A DNA stretch of 64,000 bases from Pararge aegeria (GCF_905163445.1 NC_053201.1:9496001-9560000), one strand, 5' to 3'. Shown: positions 50,111 through 62,110, numbered from the stretch's first letter. Notes: generated by a model from the letters alone, not told the origin. A program made the numbers and translations.

Positions 50111-50539
50111 CCATGCCAGCCGTGCGGTGGGTATAGTCAGGGATAACTAAGCTGTTAGCAGGTAAAAATAAAATAATTACCTACCGTACGTAACTACCTT
50201 CCATTTTTGTACCTACATATCAAGAGTTTTTACCATATTGTATGTTTCATAAAAATTACTAAACGTACCTATCTACCTGTAGTTGTAGGTAGGTTAATGT
50301 ACAAAAGCACTTAATATACATATATTATGTGTATTTAGTATATAACTAGTTTGTACTAAATTCTCTCTTCAAAATTATCGACAAGTCTGCATATACATTA
50401 AAAAATACCAGTTAGATCGTATTACTCAGCGATAGCTACTACTTACGTAGGTATAAACGGACGTTAACGATTTCACCGCAATTCACGCAATATATTGCAA
50501 CAAAACACTATTTTTAATGTTAGAATACAACCAACTCAC

Positions 50540-50705
50540 CGGTTATACTCTTTATTAAGCACAAACTTCCACTAGAGTCACATAAAACGTATGTAGGGAT
50601 ATAAAACGCTTGCACCGTCCGAAATTACAGCGCGATCGACAACACCCACTGCGCAGTTGCGCGTGCGCAATGCGAGATGTTTGTGTGCGGCGATCTACAT
50701 AGCGT
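50540..50705 (-). promoter_or_regulatory. Candidate non-coding first exon and promoter of gene 2
   Basis: A strong donor GTATAACCG/GTGAGT lies at 50539/50540. The sequence just upstream (about 50630-50715) is the most GC- and CpG-rich part of this interval (GCGCGATCG, GCGCACGCGC, GCGCAGTTGCGCGTGCGC). That fits a promoter for the non-coding exon required by the acceptor at 43608. Intron length would be about 6.9 kb. The outer end is arbitrary. Confidence 0.45.
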
Positions 50706-50770
50706 AGTGGAGACACAGAGGCGTAGAGGTTATCAATGCGTGATGATTATTTTTATAGTAAATGGTGCCT

Positions 50771-50940
50771 AACGTAAGATTTTCTACCTATTCGATCTGG
50801 TGATTGAATAAAAAAGAAAGAAATTGCAAGAAAGAATCCGAAGAGCGTTATCAAGATGTAATATTGTTGCCCAGTATTGTTACTATATAGATGGCAATCT
50901 TTTGATCGCGTGATCGAATAGGTACAAAATCTCAAACTCT
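50771..50940. mobile_element. TIR element abutting the gene 2 promoter
   Basis: Inverted ends: AGATTTTCTACCTATTCGAT on the left and, in reverse complement, AGATTTTGTACCTATTCGAT on the right. Left arm about 50774-50797, right arm about 50913-50937. The size suits a short non-autonomous DNA element. No target-site duplication was confirmed. Confidence 0.5.
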
Positions 50941-50949
50941 GCATTCTGT

Positions 50950-52110
50950 AATTAAACTAAACTTTCTTATTTTAGTTTAATGATAATTTTACAGTTTTAT
51001 GTCTAAATAATTGTTTTCCTTTTATGTAATTTACTTTTATTAGTTAACTATTGAAACAGATTTTTCACGAAATAAGTACACCTATGTGTACCATTATGTA
51101 GAAAAGACTTCTGCACTAATGACAAAACATTTTTTCAAGTCGCTATGTATATATATTTTAAATTTACGATATAAAATATATAACCCTATTAAAAGAAACT
51201 TTTAATTTTTGTATATACTAATTTCAATATGTTTTTCATTTTTTTCCTCAAAGATGACGAATTTGTTCTTCAATTACGAAAACTTAACTCGCGGAAGATA
51301 CCAAACGCGCCCTATCGATACGATTTTGATTCAAAAGCTTACATTTATCTATTAAATAAGATCTTTTTTTATAGCAAAGATTATCAAAATGTGATTTAAA
51401 TATTGCTACATATTTTCAGTGCCGCGTAAAAAAAAGTGATACAAAAACTATTTTACAATGTAATAACATCATTACATTTAAAAAAGCACATTGATTTGGC
51501 GGGTACTAATGTGTCTGTGATTAAATTACACTGTAAAGTTGATTCAAATGTGTGAGTTTAACCTTCTTGGAAAGGCCAGAATGAAATGCAGCCATAATAA
51601 TGCCATATATATAGTACAAGGAACATCGTACGTATAAATTTAACTGCACGTCTTACATTGCAGCTATTGTTCTGAGCTATTTGTTGACATGACATTCCAA
51701 ACGCGCAGTGAAGTAACAAAATCTATACTTTTGAAATTATATTAGAGCGGAAATTTGAGTTTCTGTATGTTTGTATGTACCTGGTAAACTCAAAAACTAC
51801 TTAACCGATTTAAAAAATCCCAAAGATACATTAAGGTTTCATAGGCTATATATTTTGTTTCTGTAATAATAAGATTACATCCAGAAAACAAAGATGTAAA
51901 GGTACTCGTCTTTGTTAAGCAAGCGAGAAGAAAAAGCAATAGCCAAAAATTCAACAAAATATGGTCCATCAGACGTAGAGTACAATGTATAATTATATAT
52001 TATTATAGTTATTTTTTTTATATTATATGTGTAGGTATATAAAAAAAAGTATATCTTGTTTAATCTATTATTATTTAGGTTTTCATTTTTGTAATTTAAG
52101 TTTATTATTT
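50950..52110. other. AT-rich, Helitron-like relic at about 51740
   Basis: AGAGCGGAAATTTGAGTTTC TGTATG with AAACTCAAAAACTACTTAAC CGATTT near 51745-51810. No gene seen. Confidence 0.4.
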
Positions 52111-52119
52111 AAATATTAT

Positions 52120-52290
52120 TTTGTGTACACCCTAACCCTTCTTTTTAACTTCATGTCCTTTGGTAAGTTGCCTGGTAGAGATCGCTTTTAAGCGATAAGG
52201 CCTTCCATTTTACCTTTACTATCTTTAAATTGTGTTTATGATTCTTTATATATGTTTTACAATAAACTATATTTCATTAGATGTATTACA
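52120..52290 (+). repeat. Jockey-like LINE 3' end, diverged
   Basis: AAGTTGCCTGGTAGAGATCG CTTTTAAGCGATAAGGCC, then TTTTACAATAAACTATATTT C. Confidence 0.55.
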
Positions 52291-52749
52291 AAATATTAAT
52301 CTTTAGCTGATCTAAAAAAAATTCTTCGGAACAATATCTCCGTATATTGTAAATAAACCACAATAACATATCATATGTCAAATTTTTTTTAAAATAAAAT
52401 GTTTATTTTAATCGTCTTAATTAGACATAGAAAAAAATCTTTACAAAATATATGTAATATATAATGTATTTAGATACATTTTACCCTTTGCAGTGTTGGA
52501 AACCACAATTTTTTTTTTTTTAAAAAGCTACACTATCGCATTAGGTTTAAGTGTTCTGTAGTGATAGTGTTAGAATAAGAATATAAATAAATAAAATAAC
52601 TGTTGTTCTCCTTCCACTCTCCCACCTAACTTAGTTTTTATATTGTTTTTGTATTATGTTTAGTTTGGGTGTAATAAATAATTTAATTTTATATGCTAGG
52701 GTGAAGATAAATTTCAATGTGACATTACACGTACACGTAAGTATTAAAA

Positions 52750-53060
52750 ATGACTGCCATGGCATGTGGTAACGGCAGATCAGAATACAGTTGTCGCCAC
52801 TCTGTAGTTGTATGACTTACAGAATGTGAGAGTGACCGGGCAATACCGGCCTCTGTGCTATTATCCACTTGGATCACCAAACCGTCTGCCCAACGTGGTG
52901 ATTATGGGCAATCAATCCAATTACCGTTGGAAGAGGCCTGTATACTAATATTATAAAGAGGAAAGTTTTTGAAGTTATACTTCTTTTGGCGCGTTAGGGA
53001 AAAATTATGCAATTTTTTAACATGCGCGCGCACACCGTCGCAAATAACCGACACCCTGAA
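52750..53060. repeat. Repeat G fragment joined to GCGCGC repeat
   Basis: TGTGGTAACGGCAGATCAGA ATACAG and TGCCCAACGTGGTGATTATG, then from about 52945 the TTTTGGCGCGTTAGGG and CATGCGCGCGCACACCG repeat also seen at 36705. Confidence 0.5.
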
Positions 53061-53229
53061 GTTAGCTATAAGGTTTGACAGTGTACACTTTGAATTGTCC
53101 AAGTCTGCGGGCTCTTTCCGGTGATATAATTATTGGTTAAATTGTACAAAAATCTCTAATTTCAATGTTGAGTAAAACTTGGGTTTCCGATAACTATTCA
53201 TTAGTCCATTAGTGTTCCAAATTTAATTA

Positions 53230-53400
53230 TTTATTTTATTTATTTATACACTTTATTTGTACACCACAAATAGTAAAAAAAACAATGGACACAACAAACA
53301 AAAACTTAAAAAGTAGGATACAAAGGGCGGCCTTATCGCTTAGTATCTCTTCCAGACAACCTTAGGATTAGGAAAACCAAGGGAAACCGATTGGTGGGGT
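53230..53400 (-). repeat. Jockey-like LINE 3' end
   Basis: Reverse: TTGTACACCACAAATAG, GGGCGGCCTTATCGCTTAGT ATCTCTTCCAGACAACC. Confidence 0.55.
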
Positions 53401-53759
53401 GTATTATTATTATATACGTACTTACGAACAATTACACACTAATACTTATCAAGATTACACACATAAAATACTAATAATAATAAATATAAAAAATAATAAA
53501 CTAATATATACTAAAACATACTTAAATATGAGTAAGAGTTAATCACTGTCGTCTTTATTGTTCAAAATTATGTTTATTATGTCCATTTTTTTAATTATGT
53601 ACAAGTTGTTTTTTTTTGTGATATTTAAAATAACTTTATTTAACTACACAGTGCGTTATAATAAACTTCCAATGTATGAAATATCTTGTTTCTATTGTTT
53701 GTTTCGTTTTTTCTTCAAACGTAAATAGAATAAGGCGAAAGGTAAAATTATTGAAAAGA

Positions 53760-53960
53760 TTTTTATTTTGTTACGCCAAAGTATAACTTCTAACGCGTGT
53801 ACATAAGTACACACACGTTTTTTTTGTTTGTTTGTACCCACTAGGCTCCAAAAGTACTGGACCGATTTTGAGCATGAAAATCCTCAAAACATGCGAACCA
53901 CTAACGCAACTTAATTCTATTCTGGAGTAAAACGTCACGAACTTTGACAATACATGTACA
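53760..53960 (+). repeat. Repeat with GGCTCCAAAAGTACTGG
   Basis: GCCAAAGTATAACTTCTAAC GCG and TGTTTGTACCCACTAGGCTC CAAAAGTACTGGACCGATTT. A shorter copy lies at 63585-63680. Confidence 0.4.
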
Positions 53961-54194
53961 AGTAAAAACTATTACCCTACCCTCGGTTTCTAATAATATC
54001 GATTAAAAATCAATACAACCTAGCAGGTGTGCCATTAGAGCTGCATTATAAATTGCACATGGCGGACATCCATGAATATTGTATGGACGAAACATAGATA
54101 TAAACAACCGAAGATACACAGTTACTTAGAAATGTAGCTCCAGCTTCCAGTCGCTCGTACCTATTTACTGCTAATACTAATTTTAGAAGTTTGT

Positions 54195-54470
54195 TTAATA
54201 AATTAAAAAAACAAATGTAGTCAAGTGAAATACTTCACGTCGCCGACCAACCCGCATTGAAGCTTCGTGGAAATCTAAACCCGTCAGTCCTATATATGGT
54301 CGGAGGTTTGTATACAATAGTGGGGCACTAATAGGCTTAAGATGGCAAACAAATTCCATTCTCAAAAGTCTGCCCGGATTTTCAATGCTCGCTTCATTAG
54401 ATAATATATACCATAAATTAGGTATAGCTGGTATCAGAAGTATTTTCGTTCCAATCAAGGTAATTGTAAA
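54195..54470. repeat. Probable repeat, not a gene
   Basis: CGTCGCCGACCAACCCGCAT TGAAGC is a widespread lepidopteran repeat block. The 87-codon minus-strand frame here has no family features. Confidence 0.3.
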
Positions 54471-54761
54471 ATCTAAGCTACCGTACCCTTAAACCTATAA
54501 TTTCAGGGGCTTCTAAGTGCGGATATGAAATCTTAAAAGCCAGTACTTTTTTGCGTCAGAAGGAATGGCTTATTGGCCTGGGTGTTCAGCGTGAGAATGC
54601 AGCGCAGCTATCATTCCTTGCGGCATTCCACGAGGTCATGACTTCTAGACGCTAATTAGTTTAGTTATAAGTAATATTGAAACATAGCGTAAAAGTAGAG
54701 GCATTCTTTCCACAGTGTTCTTTATGAAAAAGGTATGTTCATGACAGTTGATTTCATAGTA

Positions 54762-55127
54762 CAGTTTTGAGGTTTATGACATTATCAGAAGCATTCTCCA
54801 AAAAAATTACGTAGATAAATACGTAGATTATTTGTTATATGGTTATTGTATACGTTGTTTTGTTAAACTTTTCTTTTTTATGTACTTTTTGTGGTGTGAA
54901 ATAAAAGTACATTCATTCATTCATTTGGAGTTTTTTTACTTCAGTTTTGAGTTTTATGACATTATTAGCAGCACTCGCCGAAAAAAATACGTAGATAAGA
55001 TTATTTATTTGTTATATGTTTATTGTATAACTTAATTTGTTATACTTTTCTTTTTTATATACTATTTGTGGTGTGAAATAAAAGTATATTCATTTATTCA
55101 TTCATTCTTTTTGGAGTTATTTTACTT
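54762..55127 (+). repeat. Tandem duplication of a LINE-like 3' end (period 180)
   Basis: Copy 1 starts CAGTTTTGAGGTTTATGACA and copy 2 CAGTTTTGAGTTTTATGACA, 180 bases on. Both contain CTTTTCTTTTTTAT and TTGTGGTGTGAAATAAAAGT A followed by CATTCATTCATT-type tails. Confidence 0.75.
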
Positions 55128-55437
55128 CACTCTATCTTCAGTTAAGTAGAGCAATGACGGAAGGATGGATAGTGGGCGTTAACTGTTCGGTGATAGGCAA
55201 CTAGGTTGTAAAAGAGTTATCATGTCCTCTGACAGTTATTTGAGTATAACTATATAAAGTTCGATAACCTTATTTCTTATGTAAGGAATCCTTTATTGAA
55301 GTAAAAGATGACTAACTCGTCCACAGTTAAAGAGATGTAGTATAAGACTTAGTTTACTGCTCTGGTATTTCTGCGGAAAATTTAATTTTTTCGGTATAAA
55401 TAATTGATTCCGTTTAAATTAAACATAGGTAATTGTC

Positions 55438-55605
55438 TACGCGGCGGTGTCTAGTGGTCAAGACTCTGGCTTCAATTTCGGGGGCCGAGTTCGAATCCCA
55501 GCACGCACTTGTATCTTTTAACATAACAAAGTTATGCACGTTTTAAGCAAATTAAATATCACTTGCTTAAACGGTGAAGGAAAACATCGTAAGGAAACCT
55601 TGCAA
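55438..55605 (+). repeat. SINE B copy (5' half)
   Basis: CGGCGGTGTCTAGTGGTCAA GACT, GGGGGCCGAGTTCGAATCCC AGC, TTAAACGGTGAAGGAAAACA TCG. Confidence 0.65.
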
Positions 55606-56000
55606 GCTAGTTATTTATATTACAAAGAGCAGCTGTTCGATCTATATACAAACTTAATCGTGTGAAAAAATGAAAGAAATAAGTATACATTCAGTAGCTT
55701 CGCAATATATTTATAATAATTTAATTTTTGTAAAACAAAACATTAGTCTTTATTAAAAAAAAGTGGATATAAACAATCGACTTACCTACTAGAAACGGAC
55801 ATTAATTGGTGATATCAGCATATCGTAATAGAAATGTGCAGGAAACCTTTGTGGGCCTGAGTATATGCTTTCATAACATGTTACCGAAGGTAATATTAGA
55901 TATACCTTTAAATATGTTTAGAATGTATAAAAACACATTTAATACATCGAGGTTACTATATTGATGAATTTCTTAAAGACAAGTAAATAAATAAATAAAT

Positions 56001-56252
56001 ATACTACGACAATACACACATCGCCACCTAGCCCCAAAGTAAGCGTAGCTTGTGTTATGGGTACTAAGATGACTGATGAATATTTTTTTTTATAAATTAT
56101 ATATACATAAATACTTAGAAAATACATATAAACACCCAGACACTGAAAAACACTTATTGCTCATCACACAAACATTTTCCAGTTGTGGGAATCGAACCCA
56201 CGGCCTTGGACTCAGAAAGCAGGGTCGCTGCCCACTGCGCCAGTCGGCCGTC
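56001..56252 (-). repeat. SINE A copy
   Basis: (AAAT)n then ACTACGACAATACACACATC GCC through GCGCCAGTCGGCCGTC. Confidence 0.78.
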
Positions 56253-56579
56253 GGTACGTAACAAGTGTTACGGTAATTTTATAAAGTGGGTATTTTGATA
56301 TAAATACGGGTGCATTTTCTATACAATTCAGTCCTACATGGACTCGAACGATGCAAAGATACCTCCCGGTGTCTTAGTCGTTTTATCACAAGGTTGCTTG
56401 GTAGCAAGCCACTTCACTTTCATCTCACAGAAGATTCAACGGTAATACTAGTCGTGCCACACAATGTCATACAAGTACTGATTCAGCTACATATATTTAG
56501 GAAACCGGTATTGCCGACCCAGGACATCTCAGAGAGCACGTTTAGTTATTATCAATAACTTGTGGTATAATTACGACCT

Positions 56580-56875
56580 CACTGGCGCGGCGCAGCGGTC
56601 AGCTTTGTGGTTTTAAGGTCTCGAGTTCGATTCCCGGCAGGGCCAATTTGGGAATTTATAATGGTTTTGTCTGGTGGGAGGCTTCGGCTGTTGCTAGTTA
56701 CCACCAAAATCGTGCCGCTGAGCGATTTAGCGTTCCGATACAGCGTCGCTAGAAACCGATTAGGGGAAGGGTTCAATAACAGCCATGCTCCCTAAAAGGT
56801 TAGCCTGCTACCATTAGACTGCATCAACTTACCACCAGATGAAATTGCAGTCAAGAGCTAACTTGTAGTGGTATA
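56580..56875 (+). repeat. SINE C copy
   Basis: Head TGGCGCGGCGCAGCGGTCAG, B box GAGTTCGATTCCCGGCAGGG, GGGAGGCTTCGGCTGTTGCT, end ACTTACCACCAGATGAAATT GCAGTCAAG. Confidence 0.72.
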
Positions 56876-57289
56876 AAAAAACGCTTAAGGCGGCCAGCGT
56901 GATGGAGCAACGTAGAGCTTCGAGTTTTACTTTAGAAAGGCCTCTGCCCAGCACAGTAGGTCATTATGACTAGCATAATAATATTATTTTAAGCTTCCAT
57001 GGAATAAAAACCCAACTAACTTCAAAAACTAGATGAAAATTTATATGAACCAGGTACAGCTGATAGCATAAATCATTAGGTACATCTGTAATAGAGTCCA
57101 ATCTTTTACCGCTGGTACAAATATTACCATATAAATCAGTTATCGGGAGTTGAATGTCAGATACTTTCTGTTTAGAATTTCATATTGGTATGATGATGAT
57201 ATTTCAATGGCTTTCATAAATCGGATCGATGTGCGGTAGCTGTATGAAGCGATGATGTTTATTCATCACGAATGAAACGTGATGAGTAA

Positions 57290-57365
57290 ACATCATTATT
57301 ATCATTATGACGTCCCATAGACGTCCGTTGCTGGATATAAGTATTTTGCAGGGAGTTGTAAATAC
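57290..57365 (-). repeat. RTE-like LINE 3' tip
   Basis: ATCATTATTATCATTATGAC, CATAGACGTCCGTTGCTGGA TATAAG and GCAGGGAGTTGTAAATA, the last part of the RTE fragment at 43085. Confidence 0.45.
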
Positions 57366-57510
57366 TTGTTGGATAGAATCAGGCGTTACTTTGCTGAGTT
57401 CCATGATAAGTTATGAAAATAAAGCTTAATTTGATATACCTACTCCGCGAAAAGTAGGAGAATCTGTACAGTGTAATTTATAATTTCTTCAATCTTTAGT
57501 ATACACTATC
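57355..57510 (-). repeat. Repeat R copy
   Basis: AGGCGTTACTTTGCTGAGTT CCATG, CTCCGCGAAAAGTAGGAGAA TCTG. Confidence 0.55.
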
Positions 57511-57633
57511 CACTATGAAAAGAAGAACGAGTTTATGACAATGTTTGATACTACCATTGATGCAAAAAATAGAAAATTGAATATCAAAAAGAAAAAAGAT
57601 TAAAATAAATACATGATGAGAAAGATTTTTTTT

Positions 57634-57850
57634 ATACTACGACAGTACACACATTGCCATCTAGAGTTATGGGTACTAAGATGAATATTATTATGTATAA
57701 TATACATTAATACTTAGAATATACATATGAACACCCAGACACTGAAAAACATTCATGCTCATCACACAAACATTTTCCAGTAGTGGGAATCGAACCCACG
57801 GCCCTGGAATCAGAAAGCAGGGTCGCTGCTAACTGCGCCAATCGGCCGTC
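57634..57850 (-). repeat. SINE A copy with internal deletion
   Basis: The tail jumps from CACATTGCCATCTAG to AGTTATGGGTACTAAGATG, losing CCCCAAAGTAAGCGTAGC. The head is intact. Confidence 0.72.
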
Positions 57851-57859
57851 AAAAAACAG

Positions 57860-58890
57860 ATTTAAATATGAAGTTTAAGATACTGTCTTCCTTAAGCCAC
57901 TCAATTTTATTCAAATTTAGGCACAATGTGGCTTTTTTCCGACCGGTTACCGGTACCGGTACCGGTACACTATTAATGATGATTTCATAACATTCTGTTT
58001 ATCTACTAGTAAGTTTAATCTTTTTCATCGAACACATAATATGTTTAAGTCAATTTTACAGAATATTTAAATTAACGATAATTGGCTTGACATGGTTTTG
58101 CTATTTTATTTAAGTTACTTCTCGTAACTATATATAAATTTTCAACTTTTCAAATTAATTAGATAGGTCGGAGGTGCGCGTATAATGTAAAGGTTTTGGG
58201 CATAAATTATTAATGCTCAGTTAAGTGGTTTATTTGCCGTTCAATGTTGGTATTATGAGTTAGTTACTAAGTAATTTGTACTTCGAAAGAATTTCACTAT
58301 GGCCACAAAGTGCCTGCACCAAATGAGCGCGAAAGCTTTCAAAACTTTGCAGACATCAAAGTTACTGAAGATTACTCTAAAATATTTCGAATATGGTTTT
58401 AAATCTTGAGCATGAGCTTGAATTAAAGCCAAGTTAACATTGGGGTAAGGAGCTTAAAAATAATATGAATAATTATATACATACGTACAGAATGATATCT
58501 AGACGTGGTTGCACGTAGGGTTGCCAACGTTACTGTTTAAATAGTAGGTAGTTTTTTTTCACGTAGCTTTATTTTGTTGCTAGTTGTTGACCGCGACATA
58601 TTCTCTGACCCCTGGACTACCACTATGCAAAAAAAACATGCCGAACTCTTGCTCTGTGTAAAACAAAAACAAATCTATCCAATGGGATATTTTTCCTGGA
58701 TAAAATTTAGCTAGTAGAATTATTACAGTTCGTTTAAAAATTGGTTGTATATTTTTAGGAAAATCAAGTCTTTCTATAATATAATCTTATCTTCCTGTGA
58801 AAAAGTGTATAATCCTGATAAGTTTCACTCATTATCTTTTATTCCCTATTCTACACAATACCCTCAAAACATGGAATCACATCCCAACAT
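57860..58890. other. No gene seen
   Basis: AT-rich. A small GGTACC tandem (CCGGTACCGGTACCGGTAC, about 57951-57970) is the only notable pattern. Confidence 0.4.
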
Positions 58891-58894
58891 CTGG

Positions 58895-59010
58895 TAGCAT
58901 CATCATCATAACCCATTACCGATCCACTAAGGGCATGAGTCTTCTACCACAATGAATAGGGTTTAAGGCCGTAGTCCACCCCGCTGACCCAGTGTAGATT
59001 AGTGGAAAAG
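58895..59010 (-). repeat. SINE B 3' fragment
   Basis: GCATCATCATCATAACCCAT TACCG and GTAGTCCACCCCGCTGACCC AG. Confidence 0.5.
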
Positions 59011-59086
59011 CCTTCCTTTATAATTAGGCTATCAAACAACACTTCAGATTAATAATTAATATAGAAATATAACAATATTAATATAA

Positions 59087-59380
59087 GACAACCGGTTGGC
59101 GCAGTGGGCAGCGACCCTGCTTTTTGAGTCCAAAGCTGTGGGTTCGATTCCCACAACTGGAAAATGTTTGTGTAATGAACATGGTTCATTTTCAGTGTTT
59201 GGGTGCTTCTCTGTATTTTATTAAGTGTTATTTAAGTGTTTGTTCTTTGTTTTTCTGAATGATGTGGTGTACAAATAAAGAGTATAAATAAAAACATTCA
59301 TCAGCTATCTTAGTACCCATAACACAAGATACGCTTACTTTGGCGCTAGATGGCGAAATGTGTATTGTCGTAGTATATTT
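59087..59380 (+). repeat. SINE A with internal LINE-tail insertion
   Basis: Head ACAACCGGTTGGCGCAGTGG GC. The body is interrupted by TGTGGTGTACAAATAAAGAG TATAAATAAA, a LINE 3' tip, before ATTCATCAGCTATCTTAGTA and the tail. Confidence 0.65.
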
Positions 59381-59989
59381 ATTTATTAATTAATATATAT
59401 ATATGCTAAATGTTTATTGGACAGGGCTTCCCAACCTGGGCTCCGTAATAAGTGGATAGGCGCTCTTAAAAAAACTCAAGAAATGTTATTTTGTGGAACT
59501 ATCATTGACTGTGTTCTTTAGTTGTTGTCCTAAAAAAGACTGGCAACCCTAAATGTAGCGCATAAAGGGAATAAGCCCCAAGAGACATATAATTTTCTCT
59601 GTTAGCGTATTCTGTGTATCTTGTTTAGCACTTATGTGTACTGCGGGTGCGGGATGAGTTGTGGTATTAGTAATTTATCGTCGCAATTATAAGTGGGTAA
59701 ATATCCACAAATCGAACGGTTCATAAGCTTGGCCAATTACCAGCAGACAGTAAAAATTTACGATATTAGTTACCTACAGTATATACAACCTCTTAGGAAT
59801 TTTGAGAGATTTCTAGTGGATTTCCAATACGAGAATTGCCTAATGTCAATCCTCAGGTGATGTTTATTGGGTGATTTCAATCAAAACAATTGAAATGATA
59901 ACCGAAGTGAATAAGGTAATTTATTTAAGGTAGATAACAATAATGTTTTATGTTACTAAGTGCCATCTAATAATTTTTGAACACGAATT

Positions 59990-60225
59990 AAATTTGACGA
60001 AATGCCAATTTTAATAAAACCATTTTTAAGAAAGATCTTTATTGGATATAAGCAGGCGTTACTTTGCGGAAATCCATGATATATTATGAAAATTAAGCTT
60101 AATTTGCTATAGTCCGCGAAAAGCAGGAGAATCTGTATGGTGTAAATTATAACTTCTTCAATCTTTATAATCCACACCAAACAGATCTTCCGCAATGAAC
60201 TCTCTATACACCCTCTCTATGGGGT
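59990..60225 (-). repeat. Repeat R copy
   Basis: AGCAGGCGTTACTTTGCGGA AATCC, TCCGCGAAAAGCAGGAGAAT CTG, CCACACCAAACAGATC and TATACACCCTCTCTATGGGG. Confidence 0.6.
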
Positions 60226-60239
60226 CCCGTTCACACATA

Positions 60240-60560
60240 TATGTGTGTACATAATTTAAAGGGGATGGTGATAACTTCATTGGCGAACTTAAACCTAAAG
60301 CTACGTGGTTTCCAAACGCGCCCTGGTCTAAGAAGAGCCCACAACAAACTTAGACGGATAACTTTTTTTTGTTATTACCATCTCACAGTAAATTATTACT
60401 AGGTTAGAGCAATTCACACCCAAGCTTTTTTATCATTTAAGTAATCCTTATCATTATAATTGGATTTTACTGTAAGCTTACGTTTTATATAAACTTTGAA
60501 CTTATTGAGAGACATCTCAAAGATTTCATTTGGTAATTTGTTATAAAAAATTGTTTTAGG
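60240..60560 (-). repeat. CR1-like LINE 3' UTR fragment
   Basis: GCTACGTGGTTTCCAAACGC GCCCTGGTCTAAG, TTGTTATTACCATCTCACAG, CAATTCACACCCAAGCTTTT. Confidence 0.6.
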
Positions 60561-60618
60561 TATATAAAATCAAATATATATGTATATATAATATTTTTCC
60601 TTGCAAGTCACGGAATAC

Positions 60619-60754
60619 CAGTGGCGTGCATAGAGATATGCAGATGATATAAAATGAAGAAAAGTAGGCTTAAGTTTTTTATGAAACGTACTCGAGATTG
60701 TCTTCATTTTAAATCATCAGCGTACCCTGTGCATACCGTCTATGCACGCCACTG
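60619..60754. mobile_element. Palindromic hAT-type MITE, deleted form
   Basis: Ends CAGTGGCGTGCATAGAG and GTCTATGCACGCCACTG. Flanks CGGAATAC (60611-60618) and AGGAATAC (60755-60762) form an 8-bp duplication with one change. The centre is shortened. Confidence 0.82.
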
Positions 60755-60764
60755 AGGAATACCC

Positions 60765-61440
60765 CAAAGAATGCAATCGAATCAAAAGCTGTTAATCTCG
60801 CAAGCTGATACTAACACGGTCTGCTTTTAGGTAGATCGAGTAATTATGTGAGTAATTATCAAAGTACCTAATGGTACCTGGACGTGACTAATTCCGGGCC
60901 TGTGCTGTGACGCATATAAAGAGAATTAAGCCCCGAGTGACGTATAATTTTCTCTGCCAGCGTTATGTATTCTGAGCTCCATGCCTGGCAATTAGGTGTA
61001 GTGCTGGAGAGGGCCCCAACTCTGCTATTACAATTGAGTCTCTGTAGTCGATATCATAGTACTAATGAAAAAAAAAGTAGCGAAAAACATCAGTATTGAA
61101 AACCATTATTTAAGTATTTATTGACTGTTAAAGTGTATTTTATTATCTAGCTTAGTGTATGTTAGTAGTTAGGTAGTATATGCGTTAGCGCATTATATAT
61201 ATATTTTTTTGTTCTTGTTATTTCTTGTTTTCTCTTTTAATAACTTAATTTTTTAGTCCTTTTTTTAGCGATCTTCTCTATAAAATCATGTTTTTACAAA
61301 CGTCAAAGCATAAAAAAAAATGCGTCTCTTTTTAATATGGACCTTTGAAAAAGTAGATCGAAACTGTACTACTGTGTTTACTAGATGGCGCTACAGTCGC
61401 TATAAGACTGATGTAAAAGGCATATACTAATTTCTTCATC
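60765..61440. other. No gene seen
   Basis: AT-rich with runs of T and A. No repeat head or exon recognised. Confidence 0.4.
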
Positions 61441-61446
61441 AACGGT

Positions 61447-61560
61447 AGGAGAGCCGCAGCTTAATTGGTTAAAGCGCTCAGGCCAACGATTGCCAGAGGG
61501 TCGCAGGTTCAAATCCTGTCGGTACCGAAATTTTTTGTATGCATTTGATAAAATAAATAA
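61447..61560 (+). repeat. tRNA-like SINE head
   Basis: AGAGCCGCAGCTTAATTGGT TAAAGCGCTC resembles an A box, and GTCGCAGGTTCAAATCCTGT CGG is a B box with a pairing T stem (GCAGG/CCTGT). The acceptor ends pair poorly and an AAATAAATAAATG tail follows, so a SINE is more likely than a working tRNA. Confidence 0.5.
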
Positions 61561-62004
61561 ATGCATAAAGAAAGTTGTAATGTCTTTGTAGGTACCTTTA
61601 AGCCTGTGTACGCTGCCAAGTATGGCATTAGAGGACTATGAGACACCTTGGACATTCAAACAGGATCGGTTACGTAGCTAAGAAGTGTAGCACAGTCGAC
61701 TTTGTATACATCAAATAAAGCTTACTCGGTGGCACCTGAGAGCATTCTCATAAAGTATGATAATCCATTGAAGGTAGTCTAAGTGCATCATACGGGCTTA
61801 TAAAGCCAACGACTCATGTACACGTATCCCACTAAGACGTCTTATAGTAGAGTCTGCGTTCTGAACGTAGGCTTCAGTTCTGACTATTACTACCTACTGG
61901 CAAAGATATATAGGAAACAGTTAATCTATTTTGTGTGTTTTTTTGTAATGGATTGACACAAAATTAACATAACCGATTAAAAATATTCTTTCACCTTTAA
62001 AAAG

Positions 62005-62110
62005 CAAAGCAGTGACAGCGTAATGGTAAGGGCTTCGTCGCCCTTTAAGGGGGACCGACTTCGATCCCCGCACATCTAACTTTTCGGAGTTATGTGCGTT
62101 TTTAATTTAA
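62005..62110 (+). repeat. SINE B 5' fragment
   Basis: GCAGTGACAGCGTAATGGTA AGGGCTTC, GACTTCGATCCCCGCACATC, GAGTTATGTGCGTTTTTAAT. Confidence 0.55.

Noticed and set aside
54195..54458. 87-codon minus-strand ORF
   Set aside because: Starts in a common lepidopteran repeat block and shows no protein family features.
316..60000. tRNA genes suggested by GGTTCGATTCCCAC and GGTTCAAATCC boxes
   Set aside because: These are heads of SINE A, SINE C and a related SINE. They lack pairing acceptor stems and are followed by SINE bodies.
61381..61566. Minus-strand ORF with RQDLNLRPSGNRWPERFNQL
   Set aside because: It is the antisense translation of a tRNA-like SINE head, a known artefact class.
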